Notes: generated by a model not told the origin, from the letters alone. 64,000 bases of DNA from Bryum argenteum (GCA_037043015.1 CM073323.1:4092001-4156000), one strand, 5' to 3'. Shown: positions 46,076-57,196, numbered from the stretch's first letter. Translations and numbers: made by a program.

Positions 46076-46992
46076 CACTATTAAAAAAGAGGGAGGTTTG
46101 TAATGTTATAAATGTTGCTTTTGTGTAAACGTTGCTTCTCTCTAAACGTTGCTAAAGTCTAGTAGCCTTTTAGAACTTGCTTAAGCAAACCTCTCAAGAA
46201 AATAAGCAAAGTTTTCAACTAAACTAAAAATTATATTTAGTGTTGGCAACAGTAAATGCGAACAACAACACTAATTGTTAACAAGCCAAGGTAAACCTAT
46301 GGCAACTCTAAATGCCAACTACGACACCAATTGTCAACAATTGTAAATTCTAGAGAATATTAGTGAAAAGTAGTGGACATTTAGTGTTGGATTTCAAGCT
46401 AAAGTACCTCTGGGCTTGGAATACTCAATTGAGTGCTTCAACTTACTCAGTTTCCAGATCTTGGTGACAAATTGATTACGACACAAATCATTTCCCTGAG
46501 AAGCAATTTTCCACTTCCTGAATCATTTCAACCAATTTATTAATTGAGGAGCTAACCAAGGACCACTAGGAAATTGAGAATAAGGGAGGTGGCCGGAGAA
46601 CCAGGGAAGTAGTAGGTACCGTCGCTCGACTCATCATCGCACGTGGACTCGAAGCCATTAAGGCCATGTGAGCCATTGAAGTATTGAACCCCTCAATTCT
46701 TTGCTGATCAAAATCTGCTCACCGAGATCCCCTCTTCCGTTTGGCATTTCAAAGCCAGGAAAGAAATGAAACTTAAGAAAGGCAGAGAATGGGTTCATAC
46801 ACTAAATGTTCATTACATGACTAATAGTGTTGTAACTTGATTTTTAGTGTAGATTATAAATAACGTTGCTTGGTGATCTCATAACATTGCTTACTTTCTT
46901 GAGAACGTTGTTGAAGCAAGTTCTAAAACGTTGCTAAATTTGAGCAATGTTTGAGAAGAAAGCGTGGCAAGCCTCTTCAAACTACAGTAGTG
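46076..46992. mobile_element. CACTA-class element with a nested insertion
   Basis: The left end CACTATTAAAAAAGAGGG and right end ACAGTAGTG are flanked by TAC at 46073-46075 and 46993-46995. Removing the element and one TAC restores the tandem-repeat unit (GTGTCGAATAC joined to ACCTCTTGGAACATGG), matching the uninterrupted copies. Subterminal motifs of the GTTGCTAAA / AACGTTGCT type occur near both ends. A second element (46216-46856) lies inside. Confidence 0.85.
46216..46856. mobile_element. Repeat B copy 1, nested inside the CACTA element
   Basis: Starts AACTAAAAATTATATTTAGTG and ends TTGATTTTTAGTG, i.e. CACTA-like ends with one changed base. Its interior is shared with 49857-51075 and 57196-57675 (GGCAACTCTAAATGCCAACTA, ACATTTAGTGTTGGATTT, CTCTTCCGTTTGGCATTTCA, GAAACTTAAGAAA). 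No clear target duplication was found. Confidence 0.65.
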
Positions 46993-49305
46993 TACACCTC
47001 TTGGAACATGGGTGACTATGGGATAGCAACAAAAAAGGTGTTTTGCAAAACGGCAATTGATATGAAAAGATATTAGAAATCTTCTAGTTTGAAATTTCTA
47101 AACTACCAACCAATAGCAAGATGCACTTTTATACATTGTGAAGTCAAATAACAACAAAATAGCATTGTAATATACAAGGACATAAATCTCCCAATTATTT
47201 TTAGTTTAAATTTTGAAAGTATTTGACCCGGTCTCAAATACGTCCTTTGACGTATGGGCAAGTTGAAAGGTATGTAAGATGATAAGAATGCTTGGTGCCG
47301 TAGTAATCTCATTCCAATAGCGGATATGAGAAGGTACTAACTTTGGTTTAGAGTTTGGTATCTGCAAACAAGTTGTTGTGTATGTCTTCTAATATATAAA
47401 CAAGTGATAGGGTGAAAGAATCCAAATTCCCAAAAGAACTTTGTTCATATAATGCACAAATCAAGTAATTTTCTCATTTTAATGATCATATTTGTGCAAC
47501 AATGACTGTAAAATCAAAGCTCAAAAATTAAATGTTGAAAAAATAGCTCTTATAAACTCTATTTTAGTAACTAAACCTTTTTCCTTAAAAGATTTCTCAA
47601 GAATACCAACTTGGTGTTAAATAGACAAGATCACCTTTCTCATTTATCATAACTTGTTATGACTTTTTCTCATCTTTCCACTAAGTATCAACAACTTACA
47701 AGGAGGCATATTTCTAGGAAGTCTATTTCAAAAGTCCTTCCCTTCATTTTATGCGGAATTTTCAACTTTATTTGCTTAGAACTACACAATTGCTTCTACA
47801 TAGGAGTTTTATCATTTAACTATGACTTTTTCTTATGTATAAATAAATAGGCGTTACAAGGGGGTTGGTGAGATAATAACAAATTAAAAGGATGTGGTAG
47901 TAATTGCATTGCAAATGATGTTAGTATATATCTAAACACTTTAGTTTAAACTCTCAAAGCTACCAACTAGTGTCAAGTGTGCCTTGTAAGAGTTGTTCAA
48001 ATAAGAAGGCGAGTGAGATATGACAAAATGGGCACGACAGTTGTTTTATGACAAAAGGTTTCAAAACGTTTTGGTATGCATTTTGGAAACAACCAACGAA
48101 GTGTTAAATACATATTTTGACACATAGGTGAGCAAAGGGGCATTTGAGCACCATTGATACGAATCCGCTTAGACGAACTCATGCCTTCTATGTTTCTTTC
48201 TGTTCATGAATATATTATATCTTCCTTGTCCAATCTAAAATACCATAGTATCATGTACCATTCTGTTCATACTTTGTTCTTCTTTGGACTTTTCAACTTC
48301 ACTTCACCAGGTGAGAAGCGCACGATTGTTTCATTCATTTGCAAGTATTTCTCATGTAAAAATGTTTTTCAAATGTATTATTTCTTCCAACAAATCCAAC
48401 TTTACTTGTCTTGTGATGTTTTTCCCGTTGAGTCGAGCGTTGCAATTTTCTCTTCTCTCTGTATTACGGGAGCTGAATACATATTCTTTCTTTACACGCT
48501 TCCGAATGTTTTTCAAGCTTCCGCAATGTCTATTCGAGTCACATACTTATGACTTAAGAATGCTCTTACATGTGAAATGCATTACCAATGGCTGGCTGTG
48601 GTAAATACATCTTAATCAGACCACAAAAAGGTAGTTGTAGTAAATTCCCCTCAATCTAACCACAAAAAGGTGGTTGTGGTAAATGCACCTCAATTGACAT
48701 AAGGTATCCGATTGCATGCATTTGTAAAATATCATAAGTTTGAGAGCCCTTTAGCTTGAAATTTGAAAAGTGTGAATGAGGTGCCAAATACGGCTTTTGG
48801 GTCATTAGTGAGAGAAAAGGTGTGGTGCATAACGCATCCCAATTGATATAAGAATCAAGATGACTTTAGTAAATGCACCTCAAATGCTCAAGCGATAGAA
48901 GGTATCCCATTGCAAGCATTAATAAAGTATCATATAAGATTTGAGACCACTTTGGTTTGAAATTTGAAAATTATAAATGAAGTGTTCAAAACATCTTTTG
49001 AGACATGGATGACTGAGGAGCCCGTGTGATAGTCACATAAAGGTGTGGTGCAAAACACACTACAATTGATATAATTATGAAGATTTACAGATCCGTTAGT
49101 TTGATATTTGAAAACTACCAACCAATTGCCAGATTCAAGTTTACACACTAGTAAGCGAAATAACAACAAAATGATAGTGCAATTTGCAATGACATAAATT
49201 TAACAATTGCTTCAATTCGATATTAAAAATATCTGACCGAGTCTCAAATTACCCGTGTTATGTACTCTCCTACGCATGTGATTGTAATTATGCTTTCATA
49301 CACAA

Positions 49306-49405
49306 ACACAATCTTTAAAAACGTAATGTATATGTTTTTGCATACAATCTAGAACACACAATCTTTAAAAACGTAATGTATATGTTTTTGCATACAATCT
49401 AGAAC
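49306..49405. repeat. Perfect 50-bp tandem duplication
   Basis: Units 49306-49355 and 49356-49405 are identical. Confidence 0.95.
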
Positions 49406-49409
49406 GCTC

Positions 49410-49620
49410 CTGGACAATCTACGCGTATGACATTCAAGCTCTTGCACAATTTAGCTAGCGTGAGTCATTCACGCTCAGGAGTACATGGTCTAGCTAGCGT
49501 GTACTATTCAAGCTCGTGCACAAGATCTATGTGTGTCATCCATGCTCTCACACATGTACACGTGTGTCATTCACGTTTTAGCACAATCTAGGTATGTGAT
49601 CTGTAAACCCACACAATTAT
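49410..49620. repeat. Degenerate 40-50 bp repeats
   Basis: Repeated phrases such as CTAGCTAGCGTG, CATTCACGCTC and CACAATCTAGGTATG recur in irregular order. No coding sense. Confidence 0.6.
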
Positions 49621-49856
49621 TTACGTTCGAGACAAGTTCTACACAAGTTCGGGACAATGTCATGGTTTAAGAAAGGCAAAGCTCGAGAGAGGGTTATGGA
49701 CAAGGTTGGAGATAAGGATAGAGACATGGACGAGGATATGGACGAGGTTGGGGATATGGACAAGGAAGTGGGCAAGAATTGGAATGGGGATATCCATAGG
49801 AATCTCCAAATTCTAAGTATTTATTTTAGTTTGGCAATGCATGCACGAGCATACTA

Positions 49857-51075
49857 CACTAAAAATTACATTTAGTATTGGCAACACTAAATGCAAACAA
49901 CAACACTAATTGTCAACAAGGGTAAGCTTATGGCAACTCTAAATGCCAACTAAGGTAGAGATACCCAAAACCACCAACATAAGAAAATTCTCCTATTTAA
50001 AGCTGGTCTATTTATAGTCTGTAATTTTCTGGGGGTGGCAAAATAGTTTTTAGGAAGGTTTGTAATTTTTTTGTAATTTTTTGTAAAACACATGAATTAA
50101 TACAAATTTTCAAACAATGAAAATCTTTGCAGACCCGTAATCAACCTATAGGGTATGCAAAAACCACACCATGTGGTACTAAGTTTCACTCATGATGATA
50201 CCCAAAACCACCAACTTTTTGAGTGTTACGATTGGTCGATTTGAATTGTGCAATTGGTGGTTCTAGGTCTCGACTGTGTTGGCCAAAGAAAGGTCTACAG
50301 GACAGAAGTGGGGTGGGTGGTGGTAATGGGTATCTCTACCATACAACAACAATTGTCAACAATTATAAATTCTAAAGAATATTAGTAAAAGTGGTTGACA
50401 TTTAGTGTTGGATTTTAAGCTAAAATAACCCTAGGCTTGGATTCCTCATTTGCATGCTCCAACTCACTCAATTTCTTGATCTTCGTGAGAAATTGAATAC
50501 GACAATAGATCCTCACAGATAACAGTTTCAAGAGTTTCAAGATTAGACCCCATTTCCTTAAGCACTTTTTCCACTTTCTGAATCTTATACTCGTGTATGT
50601 ACAAAGCAAAGGATGCCATATTTGCATATCGTCTTTCATATCGCTTCATCTTACACTCATGCATGTACAAAGCGAAGGATGCCCTATCTGCATATCGCCC
50701 TTCATATCACTTCAGACGACGAATAAAAGAGAATCTTACCCTAAACTCTAAAAAGAAAGAAGAGCTTTAAGCTTTACATTTCAACCAAATCGCTGATTGA
50801 GGGACTAACCAACTACCACCACAAAATTGAGAATTAAGGAGTTAGTCGAGGACCATGTTCGTAGAAGTAGGGGAGCAGGTGGCGGCCACTCAACTCATCA
50901 CAGGTAGACTCAAAGCCATTTAACCCCTATGAATCCAAGGAACCCCTTGATTCTTTGTTGATGAGGATCTCCCTAGCAATAGCCCCTCTTCCGTTTGGCA
51001 TTTCAAAGCGAGGAAAGAAGTGAAACTTAAGAAACGCAGAGAATGGATCTATACGCTAATGGACATTATGGTTTT
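49857..51075. mobile_element. Repeat B copy 2 (CACTA-like left end)
   Basis: Begins CACTAAAAATTACATTTAG and matches copy 1 from end to end apart from a nested 389-bp element (49953-50341) and a region (about 50560-50800) present in copies 2 and 3 but not 1. A short internal duplication around CATATCGYCTTTCATATC occurs near 50625-50710. The right end is diverged or truncated. Confidence 0.65.
49953..50341. mobile_element. Nested MITE with TA target duplication (mariner/Stowaway-like)
   Basis: The left end AGGTAGAGATACCC and right end GGGTATCTCTACCA are inverted, flanked by TA at 49951-49952 and 50342-50343. Copy 1 of repeat B lacks this insertion at the matching place, which gives an empty-site comparison. 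An internal extra copy of the left terminal motif (GATACCCAAAACCACCAAC) lies near 50200. No coding frame. Confidence 0.78.
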
Positions 51076-51488
51076 CTCTATTCTCTCCAAATCATTCACA
51101 CAGAATGTCAAGTCCAAAAACACTTCTTGACAAACCCTTGCCAAACAAATTAACCCACGTAGATGAAGCAGTAAACAAACACAAAATAGTAGGCTACATC
51201 AGTGCCTCCAAAGCTAGTGTGCCCTCAAAGAACTTGCATAACACTAACTATAATCTAATTCACATATTGCATAACACCAATATAATCTAATTCACATATT
51301 GATAGCTCCTAGAGCATGATAAGTCATTAAGTCCTTGCCAAAACATGAGATTTGGAGCCAACATCACAATACGATGAATAGCTGTTTCTGATGGACAAAA
51401 TGGTTTTCACGTCCCAAAATCTACAAAGCCTTCACCATACATGTTATAAAATACAACATTAATTCGGTTGTCTCCAGGCTTCAATCGT
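51076..51488. other. Intergenic, no gene seen
   Basis: Spacer plus the probable 3' UTR of the C2-domain gene. A short duplicated phrase (AACACTAATATAATCTAATTCACATATTG type) lies at about 51240-51300. Confidence 0.4.
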
Positions 51489-52067
51489 TTAAGAAGCCAA
51501 ACTGGCGATGTTCATGCCCAACCCGAAGGAGGCAAGGCAAATTTGAATAAAATCATTTGAACTACTTCTGGGCGAAGGTGCCCCAGCTGTTGGATTCGCC
51601 GCTGCGGTCGGCTTCGGAGGTCTCTTCTTCTTCTGCAGCGACACTGAGATTGTGGCCTGAAATTCTCCTGCCGTGGCCTTCTCGGCAGCAACCACTGGGT
51701 ACTTCGTGGGTGGCCAAACCCCATCGCGTTCCTCCGCAAAATCAGCCAGAGGAATTTTCACAGTGCCGATAGCCCTATGTTCGGCACGCTTGTGATCGTG
51801 GTGGAAAATACCCAAATAAAAAGCGGAATCGGGCCTCGAGGCAATTGCATCGTGCAGACGCATCTGCAAGACCTCCTTCCAAGTCGGGTTGGCGCCACCG
51901 CCATCGCAAGGCAGGCTCTCCACAAATTTATCTTTAAAAAAAAGAAAACAGGCAGGGTTCATTTTTACCCAATTACCGAGTAGATTTCGACGATGTACTG
52001 TTGGCAAGTTGGACGCCTCAATCAAAGAGACCTCAAACAACCATTCCCACTCATCTCGCGCAGCCAT
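51489..52067 (-). CDS. C2-domain protein
   Basis: 192-aa protein starting at ATG 52067 (MAARDEWEWLFEVSL); the longer frame upstream has no ATG. Residues about 8-150 look like a C2 beta-sandwich (EVSLIEASNL, NPTWKEVLQMRLHD, FYLGIFHHDHKRAEHRAIG), a domain that binds membranes, often with calcium. The tail is Lys/Pro/Ala-rich and ends in a short hydrophobic segment (FIQICLASFGLGMNIASLA) that could anchor it to membrane. A 45-nt in-frame segment, 51976-51932, has a GT start, a polypyrimidine tract and an AG end, and interrupts the C2 fold at residues 31-45. It may be a mini-intron or optional exitron; without it the protein is 177 aa. Confidence 0.75.
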   Translation of the reverse strand: MAARDEWEWLFEVSLIEASNLPTVHRRNLLGNWVKMNPACFLFFKDKFVESLPCDGGGANPTWKEVLQMRLHDAIASRPDSAFYLGIFHHDHKRAEHRAIGTVKIPLADFAEERDGVWPPTKYPVVAAEKATAGEFQATISVSLQKKKRPPKPTAAANPTAGAPSPRSSSNDFIQICLASFGLGMNIASLAS

Positions 52068-53205
52068 CCTGTCGAAAATCCTTTGCTCGGATCTGCGTAA
52101 CAACCTTCACTTCTAAACAATACAGAGCAATCTCCTGCAAAAACATTCCAAAGATCACCAGTAAGATGACACACGCTGGATAATCTAGACACAAATGTCA
52201 AAGCTCACTTCAGCAAACAACAGTTTCTCATACGCTTGTCCTGTACGAAAATGGTCTCACATCAACTAGTAATGCAACGCATACCAGTACATACTTACGC
52301 TGGAGATCAAGTACTTCCCAAATGAAAACCCTACAAATGGTTATTACAAACGATCATGAGTCTAGTTAATTAGCACATGGAGCCGGAAACTCCGCCGATT
52401 TCCCAAACCCTAAACAAGCAGCTATGCTCTCAACTATCCATTACAGCACCCTAAACCCTAATCCAACCGATATTACAACCAAAAACTCAAAAAGCCAATC
52501 AAAAGTACATCCGGAAACATCCACCAACCAATCACCTCACCGCAATCCTCTTTCACCCTCCAAACCACCCGCACATAAGGCACAATAAACCCTCCGTATC
52601 ACTTACCTCGCAACAACTCCCGACCGACCAAATATCAATCCGCTTCACCGTCCAATTCCTTTCCTCCCTCTCAACCAAAGAGGCCAGTGATGGAAAAACA
52701 CGACAACGGCAGCACCTATGGGGGGAGAGCGAGAGCGATGGCACCCACGAACGTAGAAGGGAGGCACGGCGAATCTTGGAAGGTCCTCTGGAAGGTCCTC
52801 GTCAGGTGCCTGTGCTGGCTGAAACCGCGTATCACCAACGCGCTACAGTCGAACCACCATTTCGCGGGCAGTTCTGGGACCTTCCTGTTGAAGTAGCTCA
52901 CTCAGCAATCACACTGAGTGCCAGCAGTGATAGAACGATCTAGAAAGTCAACTTCGCAGGATAGAAAGTTAACTTCCATCTTCTAAAGATAGAAAGTTAA
53001 CTACATAACTCCGCCTGAGCTTTTGGCAGGAACTCTTGAATATATATATGCACTCTCCCCTGAAAGTTGAACACAGTTGAACAGTTCATATATTGTGGAT
53101 TACATGGTCTTGTATAGCTTGGTTCATCTCTCTTTATGTAGGAGGTTGTAGCTCTGTCACAACACTTCCCAACAACCTGCGGACCTCCGTCCTCACAGAT
53201 ACCCC
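52068..53205. other. Upstream region of the C2 gene; no other gene seen
   Basis: Contains the probable promoter and leader of the C2 gene (C-rich, 52380-52680). A GATAGAAAGTTAACTT phrase is repeated three to four times near 52930-53005. Confidence 0.4.
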
Positions 53206-53209
53206 ACAA

Positions 53210-53430
53210 ATCGTCATGCCCTTGTGATGCCCTCCCGCGATAGCGATACCTGCGTGATGCTCCCCTCCACGGCTGATGCCCCTGTGCTACCGTCCAACAC
53301 TGCTGCTCCCGTTATGGTAAACTCCAGCACTGCTCATCCCTCTACCATACCCTCCAGCACTGCTGCTACCACTTTTTCTAATACCCCGTAATACCCTCCC
53401 GCACTTGTGATATCCTTGTGACACCAATCC
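53210..53430. repeat. Degenerate C-rich minisatellite
   Basis: Irregular repeats of CTCCAGCACTGCTGCT, GTGATGCCC and CCGTAATACCCT-type phrases, about 30 bp each. Confidence 0.6.
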
Positions 53431-53559
53431 ACACCTGATGCCCATGTGATGACCTCCGAACACTATATGATACCCCAGGATTGTACTCCCACGATTCTAC
53501 AAGACTTTCTTCCGCGCTCATGGGCTAAGAGGGATGATGTCCACAAAGGAGGGAAACTG

Positions 53560-54840
53560 GGACACTCTGCACTGTACCGTGACAATATGGAAAGCAGAGG
53601 TAACCACATTTTCAACATCTTCACCCGCAGCTGCACCGGTCCTGATGAAATTGTAGATTATAGATAGATTCAATGACCACACGTAGAGAGTCTGTCAACT
53701 TAAGAATATGCACTGATGATATTAAGGAGAAGTGGGCTGAAACATCGATTCACATACTGCTACTCACATTGCAGTGACGTTGTTGACGACGTAGTAGCGA
53801 CCACCCCCTGCGACATCAGAGGCCTTTGCCAGTGGCTCAGCTACCACTCTCCCGACAAAGAGATTGAACGTATCATTATATCAGACTCCGACGCATCATG
53901 ATATCGGAACTCAGGTAAGATACAAGACTCTAAATTGTCGACGCTGCACCAACAATGACCTGCTAGAATAAGTGACACTAATATAGAAGAGAATCAAAGA
54001 CACAGACCTTGCCATTACGAGTAGTACAATCTTGGTACTCAATAAACCGATAACACTCAGAACATTGGACTCACCGAAGGTCATCCTTAACGCTTGTCGC
54101 CACGTCTCCTCCAGGCGCAGAAGAGATGATCTTGCGGCGAGTGCCACGACCACCCCAAACCCGACGCAGCCCACGAATAGCCACTGCCCCCGAGACGACG
54201 TTTACAGCCACATTACTTGTCTTAACGATGGCCCCAAATGCTCTGTAAGCCGTGCGTCGTCTTCTCCATACTGCGCAAACACACGCGCACTAATCAGGTT
54301 TGAGCATCAACACTGCTGAATTTATCAACTACGAAGACATCGATCTCAAATATAAGAGAACCATCAGCACATTTCCAGGATAAACTTCTAAATCAAACAC
54401 GGAGACAACACTGGTCCTCAAAATCTTAGAAATCTCTACAAAGCACGCAGTACAACCCGGAATCGTTTTATCAAATACGAATCTCACCAGCTGAAAAGAA
54501 AACAGATTTCCGATGAGGACGATCAGAAAACCGTCGCACAACCATCGCTGCAACATAACCACAACGAATAAAGGGGGTCCTTAAAGTGCTCTCCAACCCG
54601 ACCGATAGCTGGCAACAACAGCGTCGCCAACATTCTGAATCTGTTCAGCCCGCGAGCGTCTCGGACACTGCAACCATGCAAACGCCATGGAAAATCAAAC
54701 ACAAGACTTAGAAATTCAGCAGATATGTTCAAAGGTCTTGTTTCAAGCAAATTCCTCCAACTTCTCTGGACCTCACGGTTGCCATCAGGTCTAATTCCCG
54801 AAGACACTTTGTACGCAGAATGCCTTCTGCAGAGCACTAA
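53560..54840 (-). other. Possible multi-exon gene for a membrane protein, unresolved
   Basis: Several minus-strand open segments are bounded by plausible GT/AG sites. They include TGAAAGEDVENVVTSAFH (near 53640-53585), DASESDIMIRSISLSGEW (near 53900), a hydrophobic WLFVGCVGFGVVVALAARSS with LEETWRQALRMTF (54185-54075) and LVRFVFDKTIPGCTACF (near 54490). I could not join them into one convincing frame and recognise no family. A decayed gene or chance frames are equally possible. Confidence 0.2.
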
Positions 54841-55960
54841 TCTGGATAACTGAAAAATCTTACAACCTAATTCTTGCTACATCAACCATCTAGGTACACG
54901 CTCCCATTCAAAGCATATCATCGTCCATTCTTTATACCTTTTCAAAATTCAAGCTTACTTCAACTTCACGCCCTATCCTCATCAGCCCGAGTAGACCCAG
55001 CTTACAAAGTACGATACAACTGGGTTACGAAAGCCCAGACCAGCAAGTAGTTGCCGGCAGACGAGCAACCAAGCGTTTCGTATCGATCCCGACACATTGC
55101 AGTATGTCAGTACTCAATCCTTATCCAGAAGCTTCGTTATTCTTCCAAGAAGCTATTCATTCAAAAGCATCCACCCTCATTCTTCGATCATTCGGTCGCC
55201 GGTCGCCGTTCCCATCAGCCCGATGTATATGGTGCGATACGCGCTTCGAAACACTTTCATAGCACGATCGGAAACGGTCCCCAAATCGGTTCGAATCCCA
55301 CTTTGTTGTTCTGCAACAGGTGTCCATGAAAGAAGTTCCTAAGCACGCTTTGGAGCAATGGAAGCACATGCACAAGACGATTCCAGCACCTCGGCTTCAA
55401 CGTTATTCCACATCATCTCGCGCTCATTACCTCCTGGCTTAACTAAGCTCGTCAGCTTCCACGTGCAAGTTGAACCCCATCCTGAGCCCATTTCAAACAA
55501 GTTCCAGGACCATACTCAAAGCGCATCGAGAGTCGTACGTGCGACACAAACGAAAAGATGGATAACAAGAACTACAACCATGAAAAGTGGAAAACGAGCC
55601 AAGCAAATGCAGAACCGAGCACACTGTCGAGATACCAGGGCAATGAGAGCGAGCCAAAACCAGGAAAGGAATTTCTGGCCAAAAACTGCAAATTTTCAGC
55701 AGTACATACGACAAGAAGCATGACAATTCGGATTTCGCGCCGAGCACTGTCCACCTTCATTGGCCGCAAGCGGGGCCAACCCCCACATGAGCGCCGCTCA
55801 CTAATTCCAATCCATGTTCCAAATGTCAGGCCCTGTTTTAGCCTTTTTTCCGCGAACTGCGTAATGAAAAGAAAGAGGATTTTCCCCTATCGCTCGCGTC
55901 TTTTCCTTCCCGCCTGCGTCTTTTCTTTTCTGATACGCTTTAGCGCATCTATCGTCCAAG
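54841..55960. other. No gene recognised
   Basis: Overlapping short open frames on both strands (for example plus 55358 and minus 55493) have no family resemblance. The base composition is higher in GC than the neighbouring spacers, so an unrecognised exon is not excluded. Confidence 0.35.
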
Positions 55961-55970
55961 AACACTTTCG

Positions 55971-56112
55971 GTAACCGATACCTCAAACCTCTTGGTAACC
56001 GATACCTCCAACCTCTTGGTAACCGATACCTTCAACCCCTTGGTAACCGATACCTCCAACCTCTTCGTAACCAATACCTCAAACCTCTTGGTAACCAATA
56101 CCTCAAACCTCT
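55971..56112. repeat. 24-bp minisatellite, about six units
   Basis: Unit GGTAACCGATACCTCCAACCTCTT, with changes in the last copies (ACCAATACC). Because 24 is a multiple of three, the minus strand encodes an eight-residue repeat such as RFEVSVTK. This is more likely a by-product than a real protein. Confidence 0.9.
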
Positions 56113-56289
56113 CGTGCACACCGCATTGGCGGGAAACGAAGCGATCTTTCAGGGAAGGGCTAGGGTGCGGCCAATGCTTCGACGTTAAGTGCACCCACAC
56201 CGCAACCTACAACCCCTAATCTACCCGCATAGTCATCACAGATTAGTTTTTGGGCGGAGCGTACCGCAACAAGTCCAACCCCGCCTTTG

Positions 56290-56595
56290 ACTTCGGTGGA
56301 TGCGCGGCCGACGCCGTTTTGGTTGTCTTTCACGGTGAACCACGTAGGAGAGCCGGGTGACATTGAGAATGTGGAGATCAAGCACAATAGTAGGGAGTCT
56401 TTTGAGCGAGCTAAGCACAACATGGACGCCAACTCGATGCTGATCAACAGACATTCAAGGGTCCTTCCTCCATCGAGGTCACAACCAAGCTAAAGAGACA
56501 CTCCGTCATAGCAGAGGACGCGATCTATGAGGGATTCGAGCCCCACAAGGTATACGAGAGCAAGGTGCACCTCAAGAACATCACGAAGTACATTG
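56290..56595 (+). pseudogene. Broken coding fragment, possibly ASH/Hydin-like (flagellar) domain
   Basis: The first frame reads FWLSFTVNHVGEPGDIENV and NSRESFERAKHNMDANSML to about 56448. Then a shift of one or two bases is needed to continue with FKGPSSIEVTTKLKRHSV, AIYEGFEPHKVYES and KVHLKNITKYIG. The last part resembles the opening of an ASH/Hydin-type beta domain (xVYxxxVxLxNxT), found in cilia and flagella proteins. The frame then runs directly into the GAA microsatellite. It has no recognisable start or end. Family assignment is weak; the broken coding nature is clearer. Confidence 0.4.
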
Positions 56596-57165
56596 GAAGA
56601 AGAAGAAGAAGAAGAAGAAGAAGAAGAAGAAGAAGAAGAAGAAGAAGAAGAAGAAGAAGAAGAAGAAGAAGAAGAAGAAGAAGAAGAAGAAGAAGAAGAA
56701 GAAGAAGAAGAAGAAGAAGAAGAAGAAGAAGAAGAAGAAGAAGAAGAAGAAGAAGAAGAAGAAGAAGAAGAAGAAGAAGAAGAGAAGAAGAAGAAGAAGA
56801 AGAAGAAGAAGAAGAAGAAGAAGAAGAAGAAGAAGAAGAAGAAGAAGAAGAAGAAGAAGAAGAAGAAGAAGAAGAAGAAGAAGAAGAAGAAGAAGAAGAA
56901 GAAGAAGAAGAAGAAGAAGAAGAAGAAGAAGAAGAAGAAGAAGAAGAAGAAGAAGAAGAAGAAGAAGAAGAAGAAGAAGAAGAAGAAGAAGAAGAAGAAG
57001 AAGAAGAAGAAGAAGAAGAAGAAGAAGAAGAAGAAGAAGAAGAAGAAGAAGAAGAAGAAGAAGAAGAAGAAGAAGAAGAAGAAGAAGAAGAAGAAGAAGA
57101 AGAAGAAGAAGAAGAAGAAGAAGAAGAAGAAGAAGAAGAAGAAGAAGAAGAAGAAGAAGAAGAAG

Positions 57166-57195
<30 letters not shown>
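56596..57195. repeat. Very long GAA/TTC microsatellite
   Basis: About 600 bp of (GAA)n, roughly 199 units, with a single one-base break near 56783 that shifts the repeat phase. The plus strand is pure purine. No other interruption is visible, so the tract is either young or artificially uniform in the assembly. The long Glu, Lys, Arg, Phe, Leu and Ser runs that translate from it are not genes. Confidence 0.98.

Positions 57196-57196
<1 letters not shown>

Larger units (their letters stand above)
45590..49240. repeat. Diverged tandem repeat array (about 170-bp unit), split by transposons
   Basis: The unit contains TTTAGTTTGAAATTTGAAAA, then AATGAGGTGYCAAATAC, TTTTGGGACATGGATG, GTGTGATAG, ACAAAAAGGTGTGGTGC and AAAACGCACYNCAATTG. 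Copies are seen at about 45600, 45770, 45950, 47000, 47880, 48600, 48720 and 48940. In addition, 45470-45560 and 48270-48370 are related (GTGAGAAGYGCACKATTGTTTCATTCATTTGCAA), so a larger segment was also duplicated. The array is interrupted by the CACTA nest at 46076-46992. Copies differ enough to make the array old. Confidence 0.75.

Noticed and set aside
55270..55310. GGTTCGAATCC motif resembling a tRNA B box
   Set aside because: The flanking bases do not pair as a T stem, and no A box or acceptor stem fits.
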